From Campanula takesimana (lineage: Eukaryota; Streptophyta; Magnoliopsida; Asterales; Campanulaceae), in contig JAOWBW010000190.1 in the NCBI GenBank assembly GCA_026119855.1, positions 186,001 to 250,000 on the forward strand: 64,000 nucleotides of DNA, written 5' to 3'. This document shows, in pieces, positions 46,377 to 58,532 of the stretch. Position 1 is the first letter of the stretch; every line of letters begins with the position of its first letter. The position numbers and the translations under genes were made by a program. Under the pieces are notes generated by a model that saw only the letters and a program-made list of their open reading frames with translations, did not search any database and had not been told where the DNA came from.

Positions 46377-46678
46377 GTGACATGCAGGGGCGGATCTACT
46401 GTATACGGTGGGGGGTGCAAGTGCACCCGTAGAATTTTCGTGATTAAGAAGAAAAAAATTGTATTTTTATCTTATATAATATAAATGCACCCCCAAAAAG
46501 AACACACTATGTAATTGTGTAGGTGGTTAGTGCGTTGAATTTTTGCCTTAGAGGTGCTAGGTTCGAAACCCAGCACGTTTTCCTTTTCCCACTCACTTTT
46601 AAATGGTTTTAACCCCTTCAATTTGGGTCTATTAACAAACCCCCCATACTTCTACTCTTCAATTTGAGTCTAGTGTAA

Positions 46679-47416
46679 GGGCCTGTTTGGTAAAGCTGAA
46701 AATTAAGCTCTGAAAATGTAGAGCTTAAATCATTAAGTTGCTGAATTTTGTAAGACTTTAGTTTGTTTGATACTGACAAACTACATACATCTGAATTTAA
46801 TCAAAATTGTAAATAATCACTCAAAAATTAGTCTCATCTCTTTTACTTGATTATTCTTTTTGTTTATACTCAAACAAAAATAATCATATTTCTTAAAATA
46901 AATAATTATATTTCAAAAATATTATTTGTCAAATTATATTTTATTTAGACCGATAATAATAATATTTGAACAAATTTTTATTGGTACTTTCATTTGTCCC
47001 ACATTAATTAAGTTCTTCACTATTTTGATCAATTTTACTGAACTTTGACAAAAAAAATTGATAAAATTTAATTATGATACTCAACTAAAATATTATAAAA
47101 ATTTATAATATAAAAATAATTTCATTTTAATTTTATCATATTTAATCTGCATGAAAAAATAAACTATTTCAACAAAAGAAAGTAACATTAAATAAACAAA
47201 TAAAATGTTGATGAGTGGGTTTGAACCCATTCCCTTTCTTTATCTTCCCTCCTCTTACCTTGTTAAGACTTGCCATACTAGCTTAAAATTAATAGCTTAG
47301 TTTAAGATAATCTTAACAATTTAAGTGATTGAAATTTTTCTTACCAAACAAGCTTAATATTTTAATCTCTTATAGTGTTCCAAATTAAGAGCTTAATTGG
47401 GTTACCAAACAGGCCC
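46679..47416. mobile_element. Inverted-repeat element with GGGCCTGTTTGGTA ends
   Basis: Starts GGGCCTGTTTGGTAAAGC and ends GGGTTACCAAACAGGCCC. Also has inverted AGCTCTGAAAA / TTAAGAGCTTAA-type blocks. The interior minus strand holds GGGTTCAAACCC. The target duplication is not clear, so superfamily is open. Confidence 0.6.
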
Positions 47417-47945
47417 TTAGCTAATTAAACATGATTTTCAAAAAAAATAATGACAAAATTAATCATGTTTGGCTGCTATTCATTGTCGTGATTAATGAAA
47501 AAACATACAACATGGTTATATTTTAATTTTTCTTTCTTGTTCATACTCCATACTAGTAGGTAACCCGTGCACTGCACGGGAATCTATTCCGTTAATGTTT
47601 TTTGTATTTTCCTTTTTTGATGTTTTTAATTGATAAATTAACATAATAATTTTATTTGAAAATATATGTATACTTAAATTAATCAAAAAAAAATCATAGC
47701 TTTGGTTGTACATAGTTGTAATAAATATATTTTTTAATTAATTTAGAAGTACATTTAAGTCTGTTGTATAAATATTTCAAAAAACCCAATGGTATTAATA
47801 GTAATAGTTAACATATATAGTAACTATTATGATTAAATAATATAATTAACTTATATAGTAACTATTATAGTTAACAATTATATTTAACTATTATAATTAA
47901 CTAATACTATTAATAGTATTAGTTAGTTATAATAGTTAAATATTA

Positions 47946-48220
47946 CTCCCTTCGTCCCGAAGTAAGAGTCTTATCTCCCATTTGCACGGAAATTAAGAAA
48001 TGATAGAAGTAAAATAAATGTTGTGAGTGTAAAAGTAAATTAGGAGAGAGAATGAGTGGGAGTGAATAATAAGTTGATTGATTTTGTGAGTATAAAAGTA
48101 AAGTAGGAGAGAGAATGACTGAGATGAATAGTAAAGATTATTTGTCATTTTAGGAAAAAGATTTTTACTCTATGACGTATCAAAATAGAAAGTAGGACTC
48201 TTACTCTAGGACGTAGGTAG
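47946..48220. mobile_element. Stowaway-type MITE nested in hAT element 2
   Basis: Left CTCCCTTCGTCCCGAAGTAA, right TCTAGGACGTAGGTAG, TA flanks; inverted AAGAGTCTTA / AGGACTCTTACTC. Confidence 0.75.
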
Positions 48221-48640
48221 TAATAGTTAATTATAATAGTTAACTATTACTATTATAAGTATTAGTTACTATAGTAGTTAACTATATTAGTTACCTATTA
48301 TAGTACCTATTACTATTATAAGTATTAGTTATTATAGTAGTTAACTATAATAGTTACTTATTATAGTAACTATTACTATTATAAGTATATAGTTAACTAT
48401 TATTATAGTTACTTATTATAGTAACTATTACTATTATAAGTATTAGTTACTATAGTAGTTAACTATATTAGTTACCTATTATAGTAACTATTACTATTAT
48501 AAGTATTAGTTACTATAGTAGTTAACTACATTAGTTACCTATTATAATAACTATTACTATTATAAGTATTAGTTAACTATAGTATTTAACTATAATAGTT
48601 ACCCTATATAGTAACTAATACTATTAGCTAATACTATTAG
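48221..48640. repeat. Minisatellite, about 62 bp unit, about six units
   Basis: Units begin ACTATTACTATTATAAGTAT, then TAGTTACTATAGTAGTTAA and TTAGTTACCTATTATAGTA. Related sequence lies left of the Stowaway (47805-47945), so the MITE inserted into or beside the array. Confidence 0.85.
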
Positions 48641-48759
48641 CTAAGAAAAAGAATTTGAAAAGTCTCTTATTTATAAGAGTGGTAATGATGTGGCAACACC
48701 AAATGCAACCTTTCTCTAAGACTTGTCTATGTGGCAACACCATGGCTCTCCTCACCAAC

Positions 48760-48790
<31 letters not shown>

Positions 48791-49490
48791 GATTTATAGT
48801 TATTGAAATATTAGATAATTATAATTTGATACATTAATTATTAAAAGTATTGTATCTTAATTGTGTATTATAATTAGAAATTTGAACCGTAAGCACGTAG
48901 TTGGAGACAATTATAAATTATAAAAAATTTATTGTAAATTTGTGCACCCGCTAAAGAAAATTTCTAAATCCGCCACTGGTGACGTGCGTTTAAGTGTGTC
49001 AGTGCATGCACATGCTATTAACCGTTAATACATATATTTTGAGGGCAATTGAAAATATTTTTAAAATATATTTTCTAAATTAGTGACAATCTATAAAATT
49101 AATACGAATGGTTTATAACATTAACACCACCACATGAAGAATTTTTTTTTTTTTCTAAAACTTAGGAAAACTTTTTTTGATATTTTGCCATCTCGAAATG
49201 AATATTAAAAAAAAATGATAAGAGTATTTATTTTGAGACATTAATACTAAAAATTTTGGTTTTTAAATATTATTGGTAACCTAATAATGTATGGTAAAAC
49301 TTTTTTTTTCCTTTACGAAATTTCAAATATTTTGAGGAGCAAAGGTATGAGTACAAAATAAAATCAATAAATCTTGTTTACACAATGTCAAAATTTTGTG
49401 ATTTTTTTGTGCCACAACTATTATTCTAAAGATTTTATGTAGCTTTTGTTCTCCTATAGCTTTCCCATTTCCAAAAATTTTAACATAGTA

Positions 49491-49498
49491 CTATAAAA
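49491..49498 (+). promoter_or_regulatory. Possible TATA box for the deacetylase gene
   Basis: CTATAAAA lies 67 bases before the ATG at 49565, with a pyrimidine-rich leader (CCACTTCTCCTCTCCGTC) between. Confidence 0.4.
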
Positions 49499-49564
49499 TT
49501 TGATCCCTACCCAATTTGAACCCCCACACACTCTTTCTTTACATTCCACTTCTCCTCTCCGTCA

Positions 49565-52500
49565 ATGGCGAACTCCGCCGTAAAAGAAACGCTCGGCACA
49601 CTAAACAGAGACACCTTCGTCCCCCTCCTCTCAAAACTCATCGGCGAATCCAAGTACGTTCAGAACAACCCACCTGAACTCATCCCGGAAGAGGACAGAA
49701 TCGTCAATCACGTCCTCGACGTCCTTCTTCCGTATAGCACCGCCACCGGCGGCGGACCTTTGATCGTCAACCATGTCACTTACTTACCCAAGAGGGGAAA
49801 CCTTATTGTGGAGTACCCGGGTACCGAGCCCGGAAAAATCCTTTCTTTTGTTGGAATGCATATGGATGTTGTCACTGCTAACCCTTCTGATTGGGTGGGT
49901 CTCAATTTCTTGATGATTTTTTTTTTCTATATGTGATGTGGGTTCATGTATTATTAGATTATTGTTTGATTTGCCATTTTTTGTGAAATTCCCTTTCATG
50001 ATGATGCTATATTTTTATTATGCTAGTATTTTTTTATTTTATTTTTTTGCTGCTGTGAATTAAAGTTATAATAATTGTAATGGTCTAATTTTTCTAGGTT
50101 TGAACTGAAATTTCTCTAATTGTGTAGTTTGAAAGATATCATTTCATTTGTATTTGATGAGTTAACTAGTTCTAATAGATTTGGAGGGGGCCTGACGGAG
50201 ATCCTGGATATTCGATGTGTAAGGAATTCATCTGTGTAAAAGCACTAATCTGAATGTGAAGGTGCTATATTTGTTTTGAATTAGATATATATCACCGAAG
50301 GCTTCCAACCTGGAGGTCATGGGTTCGATCCCCCCTCCCCCAGAAGTTAGAGAGAAGTTTTTCTCTCCCTAGGATTTGTCTCCTAGGTGCTTCTGCTGAT
50401 GATTATGTATTGAGTTCAACTATGAATTAAATTTGATTTTTTTTTTTTTTTTAAAAAAGAATAATAAAAAAAAAAGAATATTCAATCGGCTCCAGTGCTC
50501 GACAGACGGACAGATGCATTCATGTCATCAAGAACTCATTTACGTGCCTGAGTATTTCAATTATAATAATCACAATTATTCATTCAGTTTTATTTTTTCA
50601 ATAAGTTTTACTTGCCAAGAGTGATGTGCTCAGCTCATTAATAGTGTTACCGTGTTAACACCAGGTACATTATTAAGTTCAATCTCGTAAAAGGAAAAAA
50701 AAAAAAAAACTAGACTGCCGTCATCAGAGTTCTCTGAAGCTTACTTCTATAGCTAATAGGCCTCTCTCTTGCTTGTCATTCTTTGATTACCAACACTTGT
50801 AGGGGATATAAATTCAGTTCGCATATCTACTTCAGCTGTTAACAATAGCAGTTTGATATGTAACTCCACTTGAGCACATTTTGTTATATTCATTACATTT
50901 TTTTATTTTTTTTCATAATTCCTGCTTTTGAGATAATTAAAAGAAAAATAATGTAGTATAGCTGCTTCAGGTTTGAAACATTATGTTAATGTGTTGTTTG
51001 CGTTTACTTCAGCACCATTCTTTTTTATACTCCCTCTGTCCCAGAATGATACTCCCTCTTTCCATTTTTATTAGTCCGACAAAGTTAGTCTCATTTCTAA
51101 AATTGAACGTTAAAAATCAATTAACTTCCTAAACTACCCTCAACAAATAATACTCTTCACTTCACTTGCGTCATTCTTGTTTTTAGAGGAACCATGGTGC
51201 TAATGTGATTGATTAACCCCACCAAGGATAATTACGGAAAGAGGAATAAGTCACTAAAATGGTTGGATAGTCAAAGGGGACTATCATTCTAGGACAGAGG
51301 GAGTATTTGTTGGCCATTTTGGTCTGATAGATCCAGTCTGTGACATAGTCACGACTTCTTCTCTTGTAGAAATGCTAATTTATGCATTTTTTCCCATGAT
51401 TTTCTTTACAGGATTTTGACCCTTTCTCAATGACTATTGATGGAGACAAACTTCGGGGACGTGGAACAACTGATTGTTTAGGACATGTTGCTCTTGTGGC
51501 CGAGCTAATGAAGAGGCTGGGGGAGACCAAGCCCAAGTTGAAGTCCACTGTTGTTGCTGTTTTCATAGCTAGTGAAGAAAATTCGTCAATTCCAGGGGTC
51601 GGTGTGGATGCGTTGGTGAAAGATGGATTGCTTGATAAGTTAAAGAATGGACCACTGTAAGTTGAAAAGTTTGTTCTACTCCCTCCCTCCCAAAATGAAT
51701 GTCCAAAAAAGTTTCTAAGTTGCTCTTGAACATCGGAAAAATTGATTTTTTTTGGACGTTCGTTTAGGTAGTAATAGACAACCACTTAGGCTACGTTTGG
51801 TTGTCCGGATTAGCCATCCGGATAGGAGTAATAATACTGATGAATTTTAGAAAGGTGTTTGGTAGAAAATAAGGCTAGGGATTATTTATACGCTATACCT
51901 GGTTACCCGTCTTATACCCTCCCTATTTATCCATGGTGGGAGGAGGTATTAATTATACCCGTATTAGTGTGTTGACAGATAAAATGTTATGGACAAAACT
52001 GCCCCCTCAACCCAGTTCATAAGAGACACTAGTCTCTATTAATTAGGGCAACTGACCTTTTTCCTCTCTTCTCCGTTGCAGCACGACTACCCTACTGTTT
52101 ATCGCCATGGCAATTTTCAAGCACACAAATAAGAACTAATCTAAAGCAGCCTCCATTGTTGTGCTTCAAAGTTTTTTTTAAACCCTAATTATTATTGTTC
52201 TCTTTCCATCATCAATTTTCCTCTTCTCATAAATTTGCAGAGTTCATAATAAAGACCATAGCAGTTTCTCTCTTAATCAACAAGATCTGATGTCCAATAA
52301 ACAAGATCCAATCATTGATTTTTCCTCTATCTTGTTCCTTTTTCAAGATTGATAGATCTGTGATAGTTTGGAACACAAAATAGAAGATGAAGCTTAAACC
52401 CAATTTAAGAATTCGTATGACGAAAATATACCCTTTTCATTTTTCGTCTTTAAAAAAAAAAAAAAAAAAAAAAAGTTCACTTTTTGCAATTTCTTATTGA

Positions 52501-54513
52501 TTTTTAATTTCCCTAAATTTCTTTTATTATTATTTCTTTTCTTAGGCATTTTGGTAATTACATAATATTTCAAGTTAGATTGGTGTTTTACATTTTTCTA
52601 CCAAACAGGAGTCTTAAAATTTATGTGGGATAATTATGACTCTTCTTATTAACCCTTCGAGTAATAATCTCCTCCTTAATAATTATCCTTATCCCCTTCA
52701 GCTACCAAACAAGCCCTTACTTTAGGAGCTAGACAGTCTCGAAGCTAGAAAGTTTTGTGAAGGGGGTCAAGATCGCTTGCGGGAGGGAAAATTATACTTA
52801 TCATATAGAAATTTGGAATAAAAGGGGGTCAAATGATATCATACTATAGTACATATTTTTCCAAAACTAAAGGGGGGGGGGTAGAAATTGACCAAATAAT
52901 ATTTTTAGTGTATTTTCCCAAATTTTAGAGGTATAAAATGACATTTTTCAGAAATCAAGGGGGGTCGAGTGACCCGAATCTCTTCTATATGGCTTTGCCA
53001 TGGTTCCTAATTACCTTTATCGGGAAAATTTTAAATATTAAGCAATTGGTTCTTGAAACAGGTTCTGGATTGACACAGCAGACAAACAACCTTGTATTGG
53101 AACTGGTGGTATGATACCTTGGAAGCTTCATTTTACTGGAAAGTTATTTCACAGTGGTCTAGCCCACAAGGTAATACAGTTTCCATCTTAGAATAATTTC
53201 TGATGACTATAATTACTGTTTGAAATTAGATATTTTCCCATCGTCTTTTGCCCACTGGAGTGTGGTGGTTAGGATGCTTGGTCCAATTTGTTGGAATCAG
53301 TTCTATAAGTATATACATACTCATAGTACTGATTCCATGATTCCAGATATGGAATCGATTCCACCAGATTATATCTTAAAGCTACTCGGGTTAGCAACAT
53401 ATGTATGTGAACTGACTTGATAATACTCGCTCTCTCCTACCCTAAATGAATGCCCATTTTTCATTTAGGGGACATTCAGATTTTTTTAAGGGAATTTAAT
53501 GTGAAGATGAATAAATATTTTTTACTATCCGCTTTATAAACTTTTAGCTTTTCAATTGTAAATTGGAACATGCTATTTCTTAAAGATGAAAATATATATA
53601 TAAGCACTTTTTTTTTTTTTTTCCTGAAAATGGACATTTAAAACCAAAACGAAACTAAAGTGTATCTTCATGGCATGTGATTGCCATAAATGTGATCACA
53701 ACAAACTGTCATACAGTTGGTGATTCACTGTTAACTTGAGCATCTTTTACTTGATTTGAAATTTTCCTTGTTTGAGCTGTTTTTTCAAAGAAGTCCACCT
53801 CACCTCTAAATGTGCATTTAAGGAGTTTGATAGTACAAAGGTTTCTTTACGACAAGTTCATTGGTTATCTTTGTCATTAGAACTCCAATTTTGCATTTCA
53901 AGTTTAAGGATGAAACACGCACAAAAGGATTTTTGAGCATATTGTAGAAAGTAGGTTCATCATTTTGATCAGTTTAGACAAGCTATAATCAATTGTTTCT
54001 CCTTTTGTTTCAAAATAAGTGTCCTATTTGACCTTGCACGCAGATTAAAAAAATGTAAACCGACTCTATTATAGAAATTAGAAAGACTGGAGATTTTCCA
54101 TTTATACCTATGCGTGGGAGGACAGATCCTAAAGGAGTATTCAATCAAGGGTAATGTGGTATAATTGGCAGTCCAAAAAAGGGATGTTTACAAAGTGGAT
54201 ACCTTCTTGGGAACAGTGAAAAAGGAATACTGGATTCTTATTTCAGAAGGGACGGAGTAATTCTTTATTATGTGACTGTTTTTGAATTTTGATACTGCAG
54301 GCTATTAATCCCTTGGAGCTAGCCATGGAAGCACTAAAAGAGATTCAGACAAGGTTCTACAACGACTTCCCTCCCCATCCTAAAGAAGAAGTTTATGGAT
54401 TTGCAACTCCTTCAACAATGAAACCAACTCAGTGGAATTGTAAGTTTTGAACAATACGGGAAAGTGGGAAAATAGTTATTTTCTTGTTTACGAGTATTTC
54501 TTATATCTCTTTG

Positions 54514-54559
<46 letters not shown>

Positions 54560-57108
54560 CTCTCCGTAATTCCTTCACAGATCCAGGAGGTGGAATCAAT
54601 CAAATTCCGGGTGAATGTACAGTTTCAGGAGACGTCAGGTTTATTTTTTCTTTAGATAACTCATGTTAAGACCTTTTGACTCATGACAATGTCTAACTAT
54701 GTGCCCCCTTGCCCCTTTTTGCTGCAGGTTGACTCCATTTTACGAGTGAGCATCTTCTTCCTTTTTCTCTTAAATTTTATTTCCCAAGTAGAAGTCAACT
54801 TTCAGAACTTGCGGTCGAGTTTGGATTAATGCTTTTTTAAAAAATAAAAAAAATAAATAAATTTGCTAATAATTTTATGAAATTTATTGGTCTGATACCC
54901 AGTGTATCAGATGTGATTAAGAAGTTAAAGGAATATGTGGACGACTTAAATGTCAACATAGAGAAGCTTCCTTCACGAGGGCCTGCCTCAAAATACGTCC
55001 TACCAGATGAGAACTTGCGAGGAAGGTATTCCTTATTTTAAGTATTTGATGGATATATCTTCTCCTTGCGATTTTTTTTAAATAGACTTCAGTATCCATT
55101 GTTTTCATTTTTTTTAATTTTTTTTTTGTTAGTGCTTGACTTTTAAATTTATTTATTTTACTATTAGCATCACAATTTCGTTCGATGAGGCAATGTCTGG
55201 AGTTGCTTGTGACCTTAATTCTCGGGGCTTCCATGTATTATGCCAAGCCACAAAAGAGGCAGTTGGCCATGTTAAACCATACTCCATCACTGGAAGTTTG
55301 CCACTCATACGGGAACTGCAAGTAATATATTTGCTTGCTTTAACTTATACACACACACACACACTAACCCGTCAATTTTGTATCTATATATGAACATATG
55401 CATTTACATATATGTATATACATCTTTTTCGTTAAAACTTGATTCTTGCTAATTGCCTGTTGTTATCTTTTGACAGACTGAAGGTTTTGATGTTCAAACA
55501 GCAGGTTATGGTATGATTCTAATCCTACCGCATTTGAAAATTTGGATTTAGGTTTCATGATGGAAATCTGCTGCCACATGCTCATTAGGTTCATTTTAAA
55601 AACAAAGTCAGGAGAGTAAATTACTTTACGTATAAAAGCAACCAATAAAAATATTTTATTTTTATTATATTAATAACCATACTGTACGTGTCATATTCAA
55701 ACTTAAATTGTGGGTTCCACTTGCAAACCCCACTTACTTTTCATACATTAACTTTCCACTCACAATACTTTTCATTAATTCACGTGCTCAACAGTAAGTG
55801 TGCACATTGAGCTGAGACTGAGTGAGTATATGTTAAAACCTGATAAACGTGTGAAGTTAGCAAGGCACATTCTTTCAACATAAATGAACCCATACCACAA
55901 TATAGTGTTTCTAGGGTGTTTGGTGATTTATCAGCTTATTAAGACGGGAAGGATCTTTTAGTGGCTCGTCTAAGCCACAACTATATTTGTACTAGTATAA
56001 GTTTCTCCGTTGATAATTAACTCTAGAGCATAGGTTCATGAAGTAATCTATGATGAAGGACCGCCGTGAATGAGTTGAGGTCCTGGGGATGTCTCTGCAG
56101 AATGAACAGCCAACATCTTGTCCTTAGGATTCCTCCGTCCCGATATGATAGTCCCAGAAAGTTAGCCCCATTTCCAAAATTAAGGCTTCAAAATCACTGA
56201 ATTTCCAAAAGTGATAATGTAACCTTAAAACGTTTGAGAAGTTCAAGCGGGACTATCAATTTGGGACGGAGGGAGTATGTTTCAAGCGTATGAACTTTTA
56301 TGGTTTATAATAAGCTCTATGGGACTTGAAGAAATGATCGAAATTTAGTTAAGTGAATCTTAATATATTTCTCTAGGATCTAACCAAACTTCCACTAATG
56401 GATAAGCATGATGCTCATTAAACAATATAGTAGTCTTATTTGAGCTGGTTTGCATGCCAATGAAGAAGAGCGGATTACAGAAAATTGAACTCTTTTTTTT
56501 TTCGAACTTGGAAAATAGCCAAGTACTCTCAACGTCCCACAATAAATGTCGCATTTTTTTGTACATTGTACGAAGGAACTTTTGAGCAATTATTTTAGGT
56601 TAATTTAATTATCGTAACGAAAATTTAATAATTGTTATTGATAGTATTTATAGTGGTGTATCAATAACAAGTTTTATAATTTCATTAAGATAATTAAATT
56701 AACCTAAAACTATTGCTCAAAGTTACTTCGTTACTAACATACAAAAAAGTGCGACATTTATTCTGGGTCAGAGCCAGAGGGAGTATATCTTTCTTTCTTT
56801 TCTTTTTTGTTCTTCTATTTTACCCAGATATCGTTCCATTCTGATCATTCCTTGAATTATAATTTGCATAAATACTTTTTCCGCTCTTCTTAATGGATAC
56901 AAATAATTTATATGTTGTCAATTCCTGAAAAAAAAAAAAAAAACAAAAACTACACATCTCATTTTATCAGTGAAATCTTATACCATCTGTGATTTTGTAT
57001 GCAGGTTTGATGGCTACATACCATGCCAAGAACGAGTTCTGCCTTTTCTCAGATATGTGCCAAGGCTATCAGGTCTTTGCCAGTATCATCTCCCAACTAG
57101 AAGATTAA
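49565..57108 (+). CDS. NAOD: N2-acetylornithine deacetylase-like (M20 family), 10 exons
   Basis: Splits N-acetylornithine into ornithine and acetate in arginine biosynthesis; assignment rests on recalled similarity to the Arabidopsis At4g17830 type. Exons: 49565-49894, 51412-51656, 53062-53170, 54301-54439, 54581-54638, 54728-54745, 54903-55025, 55168-55321, 55477-55510, 57005-57108. All introns are GT..AG and phases agree, giving 437 residues, the usual length. Metal-site residues: His99 and Asp101 (GMHMDVV), Asp131 (GRGTTDCLGH), catalytic pair Glu165-Glu166 (IASEENSS). The dimerisation segment with GGGINQIPGECTVSGDVR follows, and the C-terminal half carries HVKPYSITGSLPLIREL and ATYHAKNEFCL. 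No transit peptide is obvious at the N-terminus. Exon 6 is only 18 bases. The frame is undamaged, so the gene looks functional. Introns 1, 2, 3 and 9 hold MITEs. Confidence 0.95.
50210..50450 (+). mobile_element. Possible SINE in intron 1
   Basis: GGTCATGGGTTCGATCCCCC contains a Pol III B-box match (GGTTCGATCC, about 50321). A pyrimidine-rich body follows (TTTTTCTCTCCCTAGGATTT), ending in a long T run at about 50437. The A box is not clear and no target duplication was fixed. Confidence 0.4.
51030..51303. mobile_element. Stowaway-type MITE in intron 1
   Basis: Left CTCCCTCTGTCCCAGAATGA, right TCATTCTAGGACAGAGGGAG, TA flanks. A second CTCCCTCTTTCC sits just inside the left end, so a smaller MITE may be nested at the terminus. 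Confidence 0.85.
51679..51771. mobile_element. Short Stowaway-like MITE, start of intron 2
   Basis: CTCCCTCCCTCCCAAAATGA pairs with ACGTTCGTTTAGGTAG; 93 bp, 22 bases after the 5' splice site; TA flanks. Confidence 0.5.
51787..52719. mobile_element. Inverted-repeat element in intron 2 (TGTTTGGTA-type ends)
   Basis: Left GGCTACGTTTGGTTGTCCGG, right CAGCTACCAAACAAGCCC. Subterminal GGATAGGAGTAATAAT and ATAATTATCCTTATCC are inverted. Ends resemble the element at 46679-47416. The interior is mostly non-coding, with long A and T runs. Confidence 0.6.
53998..54257. mobile_element. Stowaway-like MITE in intron 3
   Basis: TCTCCTTTTGTTTCAAAATAA pairs in reverse with TTATTTCAGAAGGGACGGAG; it ends about 40 bases before exon 4. 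Confidence 0.5.
54511..54553. repeat. (CT)n microsatellite in intron 4
   Basis: About 20 CT units about 30-70 bases before the exon 5 acceptor, forming an extended polypyrimidine tract. Confidence 0.9.
56131..56275. mobile_element. Short Stowaway-type MITE in intron 9
   Basis: TCCTCCGTCCCGATATGATA at the left, TCAATTTGGGACGGAGGGAG at the right, 145 bp. Confidence 0.75.
56526..56783. mobile_element. Stowaway-type MITE in intron 9
   Basis: CTCTCAACGTCCCACAATAA pairs with TTATTCTGGGTCAGAGCCAG region ending GAGGGAG. Long internal arms AATTATTTTAGGTTAATTTAA / TTAAATTAACCTAAAAC-like. Confidence 0.7.
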
Positions 57109-57154
57109 ACATACTAACCTAAAGCGTACGAAATAATAACCTTAGAGTTTGGAA

Positions 57155-57160
57155 AATAAA
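57155..57160 (+). promoter_or_regulatory. Possible poly(A) signal of the deacetylase gene
   Basis: AATAAA 47 bases after the stop codon, followed by a T-rich stretch. Confidence 0.4.
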
Positions 57161-57839
57161 AGTTTATTTTTTATTTTAATAATTCCAGTGCAGCAACATC
57201 GTACGATAATATGACATGAATAAGTTATTATCCCAGAGAAAAATATCACATCTTCTCTCTCTCTTTGGTATGCACTATTCCCTGTATGTATGATTAAGCT
57301 CTATACGAATTTCCTCCGTCCCAATTTATAATCTACTACGTATTTAGCTACTTGCCCACTGACTAGTTCAGAAATTGCTCGAGTTCTTTTCAATTTAAGT
57401 TGCTCGATTCTCTGTCGTACTCTTTCGTTTATGATCATGTTCCAAAGGCCGTGTCCCAATGTTACAGCAGAGTATATCCCGTGTGTAACTATGGGGGCTA
57501 TAATATTATTCGTCTGTCAGTCAGATGAATAACAGAATATGAATGGACTGAACCACTCACACCCTTAGTATACACGCCCGGACTTACGTCAAAGGTTGTG
57601 TTTTTTGCCTCTTTCGTGAGATAGGCTTCATTTCGGTATTCTCCACAACTTTTTCATCCAATTTCCTCCATTTCACGCCGTTGAATGATTGCCAACCAGC
57701 CTATCTTCTGTATGGGGCTTACGAGATGCTGGTATCGACGGATGCCAAAGTGGAATGAAGAGCGTAAGAGCCAAAACAGGGTTGGTGAGAGATCCGGCTT
57801 GCTTACGTGACAATCACTTGATGTATTGGATGAAATTGG

Positions 57840-58532
57840 TAGGGATGGCAACGGGGCGGATAAGGGGCGGGTTTGACCAAAACCGTACCCGCCCCTCAAA
57901 GAACCCCCCTAGTACCGAACCCGCCCCGCCAACTAGTGAACCCGCAACCGCCCCGCCCCGCATGGTCCAAAATCAAAACTAGAAAATCGATTTGTCATTT
58001 GAGAGAGAGAAGCCGCCGTACAAGATCATCAAGCAAAATTAACAAATGTTTGTGCATGAACTTCAAATCGACATTACTGAATTTCTAACCCTAGAAATTG
58101 ACAAATCGACATATGAGAGAGAGATATATACTTACCGTTCTAACCAGGGAAGTCGGCGATGTCGATGTCGGAGTGGAAGACCTGGAAGCGGCGGAGTGGA
58201 AGTCGGCGATGTCGATGTCTCTCTAGCGCCGCATCTTAGACTTCGCTTCTCTTCTTCTAACCCTAAGAAGTCTATTTGTCATTTGAGAGAGAGAAGCCGT
58301 GGGTGAGTGGGTCTCTGTAGTGTACTGAGGGAGTGTGGGTAATAATTGAAATGGGTTAGGGACATTATAGTAATTAAATACATATATTAGTATACGGGGC
58401 CCCACGGGTTGAGAAGTGAAACCGAACCCGCCCCGTGACCCGCCGGGTTTTGAAAAAAGGCTACCAAACCCACCCCGCTGCGGAGCGGATCGTCCCGGAT
58501 ACGGAGCGGGTTCGGACAAATTGCCATCCCTA
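57840..58532. mobile_element. Inverted-repeat element with TAGGGATGGCAA ends
   Basis: Starts TAGGGATGGCAACGGGGC and ends AAATTGCCATCCCTA; GGGGCGGG / CCCGCCCC words are inverted inside. Flanks AAATTGG and AAATTGA form a 7 bp near-duplication. A direct repeat GAAGTCGGCGATGTCGATGTC occurs at about 58149 and 58200. It lies between the two convergent genes and contains no supported gene. Confidence 0.6.

Larger units (their letters stand above)
46385..48978 (+). mobile_element. Non-autonomous hAT element 2 with nested insertions
   Basis: A 2594 bp element with ends CAGGGGCGGATC and ATCCGCCACTG, flanked by the 8 bp duplication GTGACATG / GTGACGTG (46377-46384, 48979-48986). Subterminal GTGCAAGTGCACCC and GTGCACCCGCTAAAG match element 1. 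A tRNA-like A/B-box module lies at 46520-46570. It carries a TGTTTGGTA-ended element (46679-47416), a Stowaway (47946-48220) and a minisatellite. No transposase. Confidence 0.75.

Noticed and set aside
46520..46580. Functional tRNA gene
   Set aside because: A and B boxes are present, but no cloverleaf with a proper acceptor and anticodon stem could be formed, and the position inside a hAT element with a homologous copy at 16811 points to a relic.
47560..47582. GTAACCCGTGCACTGCACGGG as a transposon end
   Set aside because: A similar word is common in plant repeats, but no partner end or target duplication could be found here.
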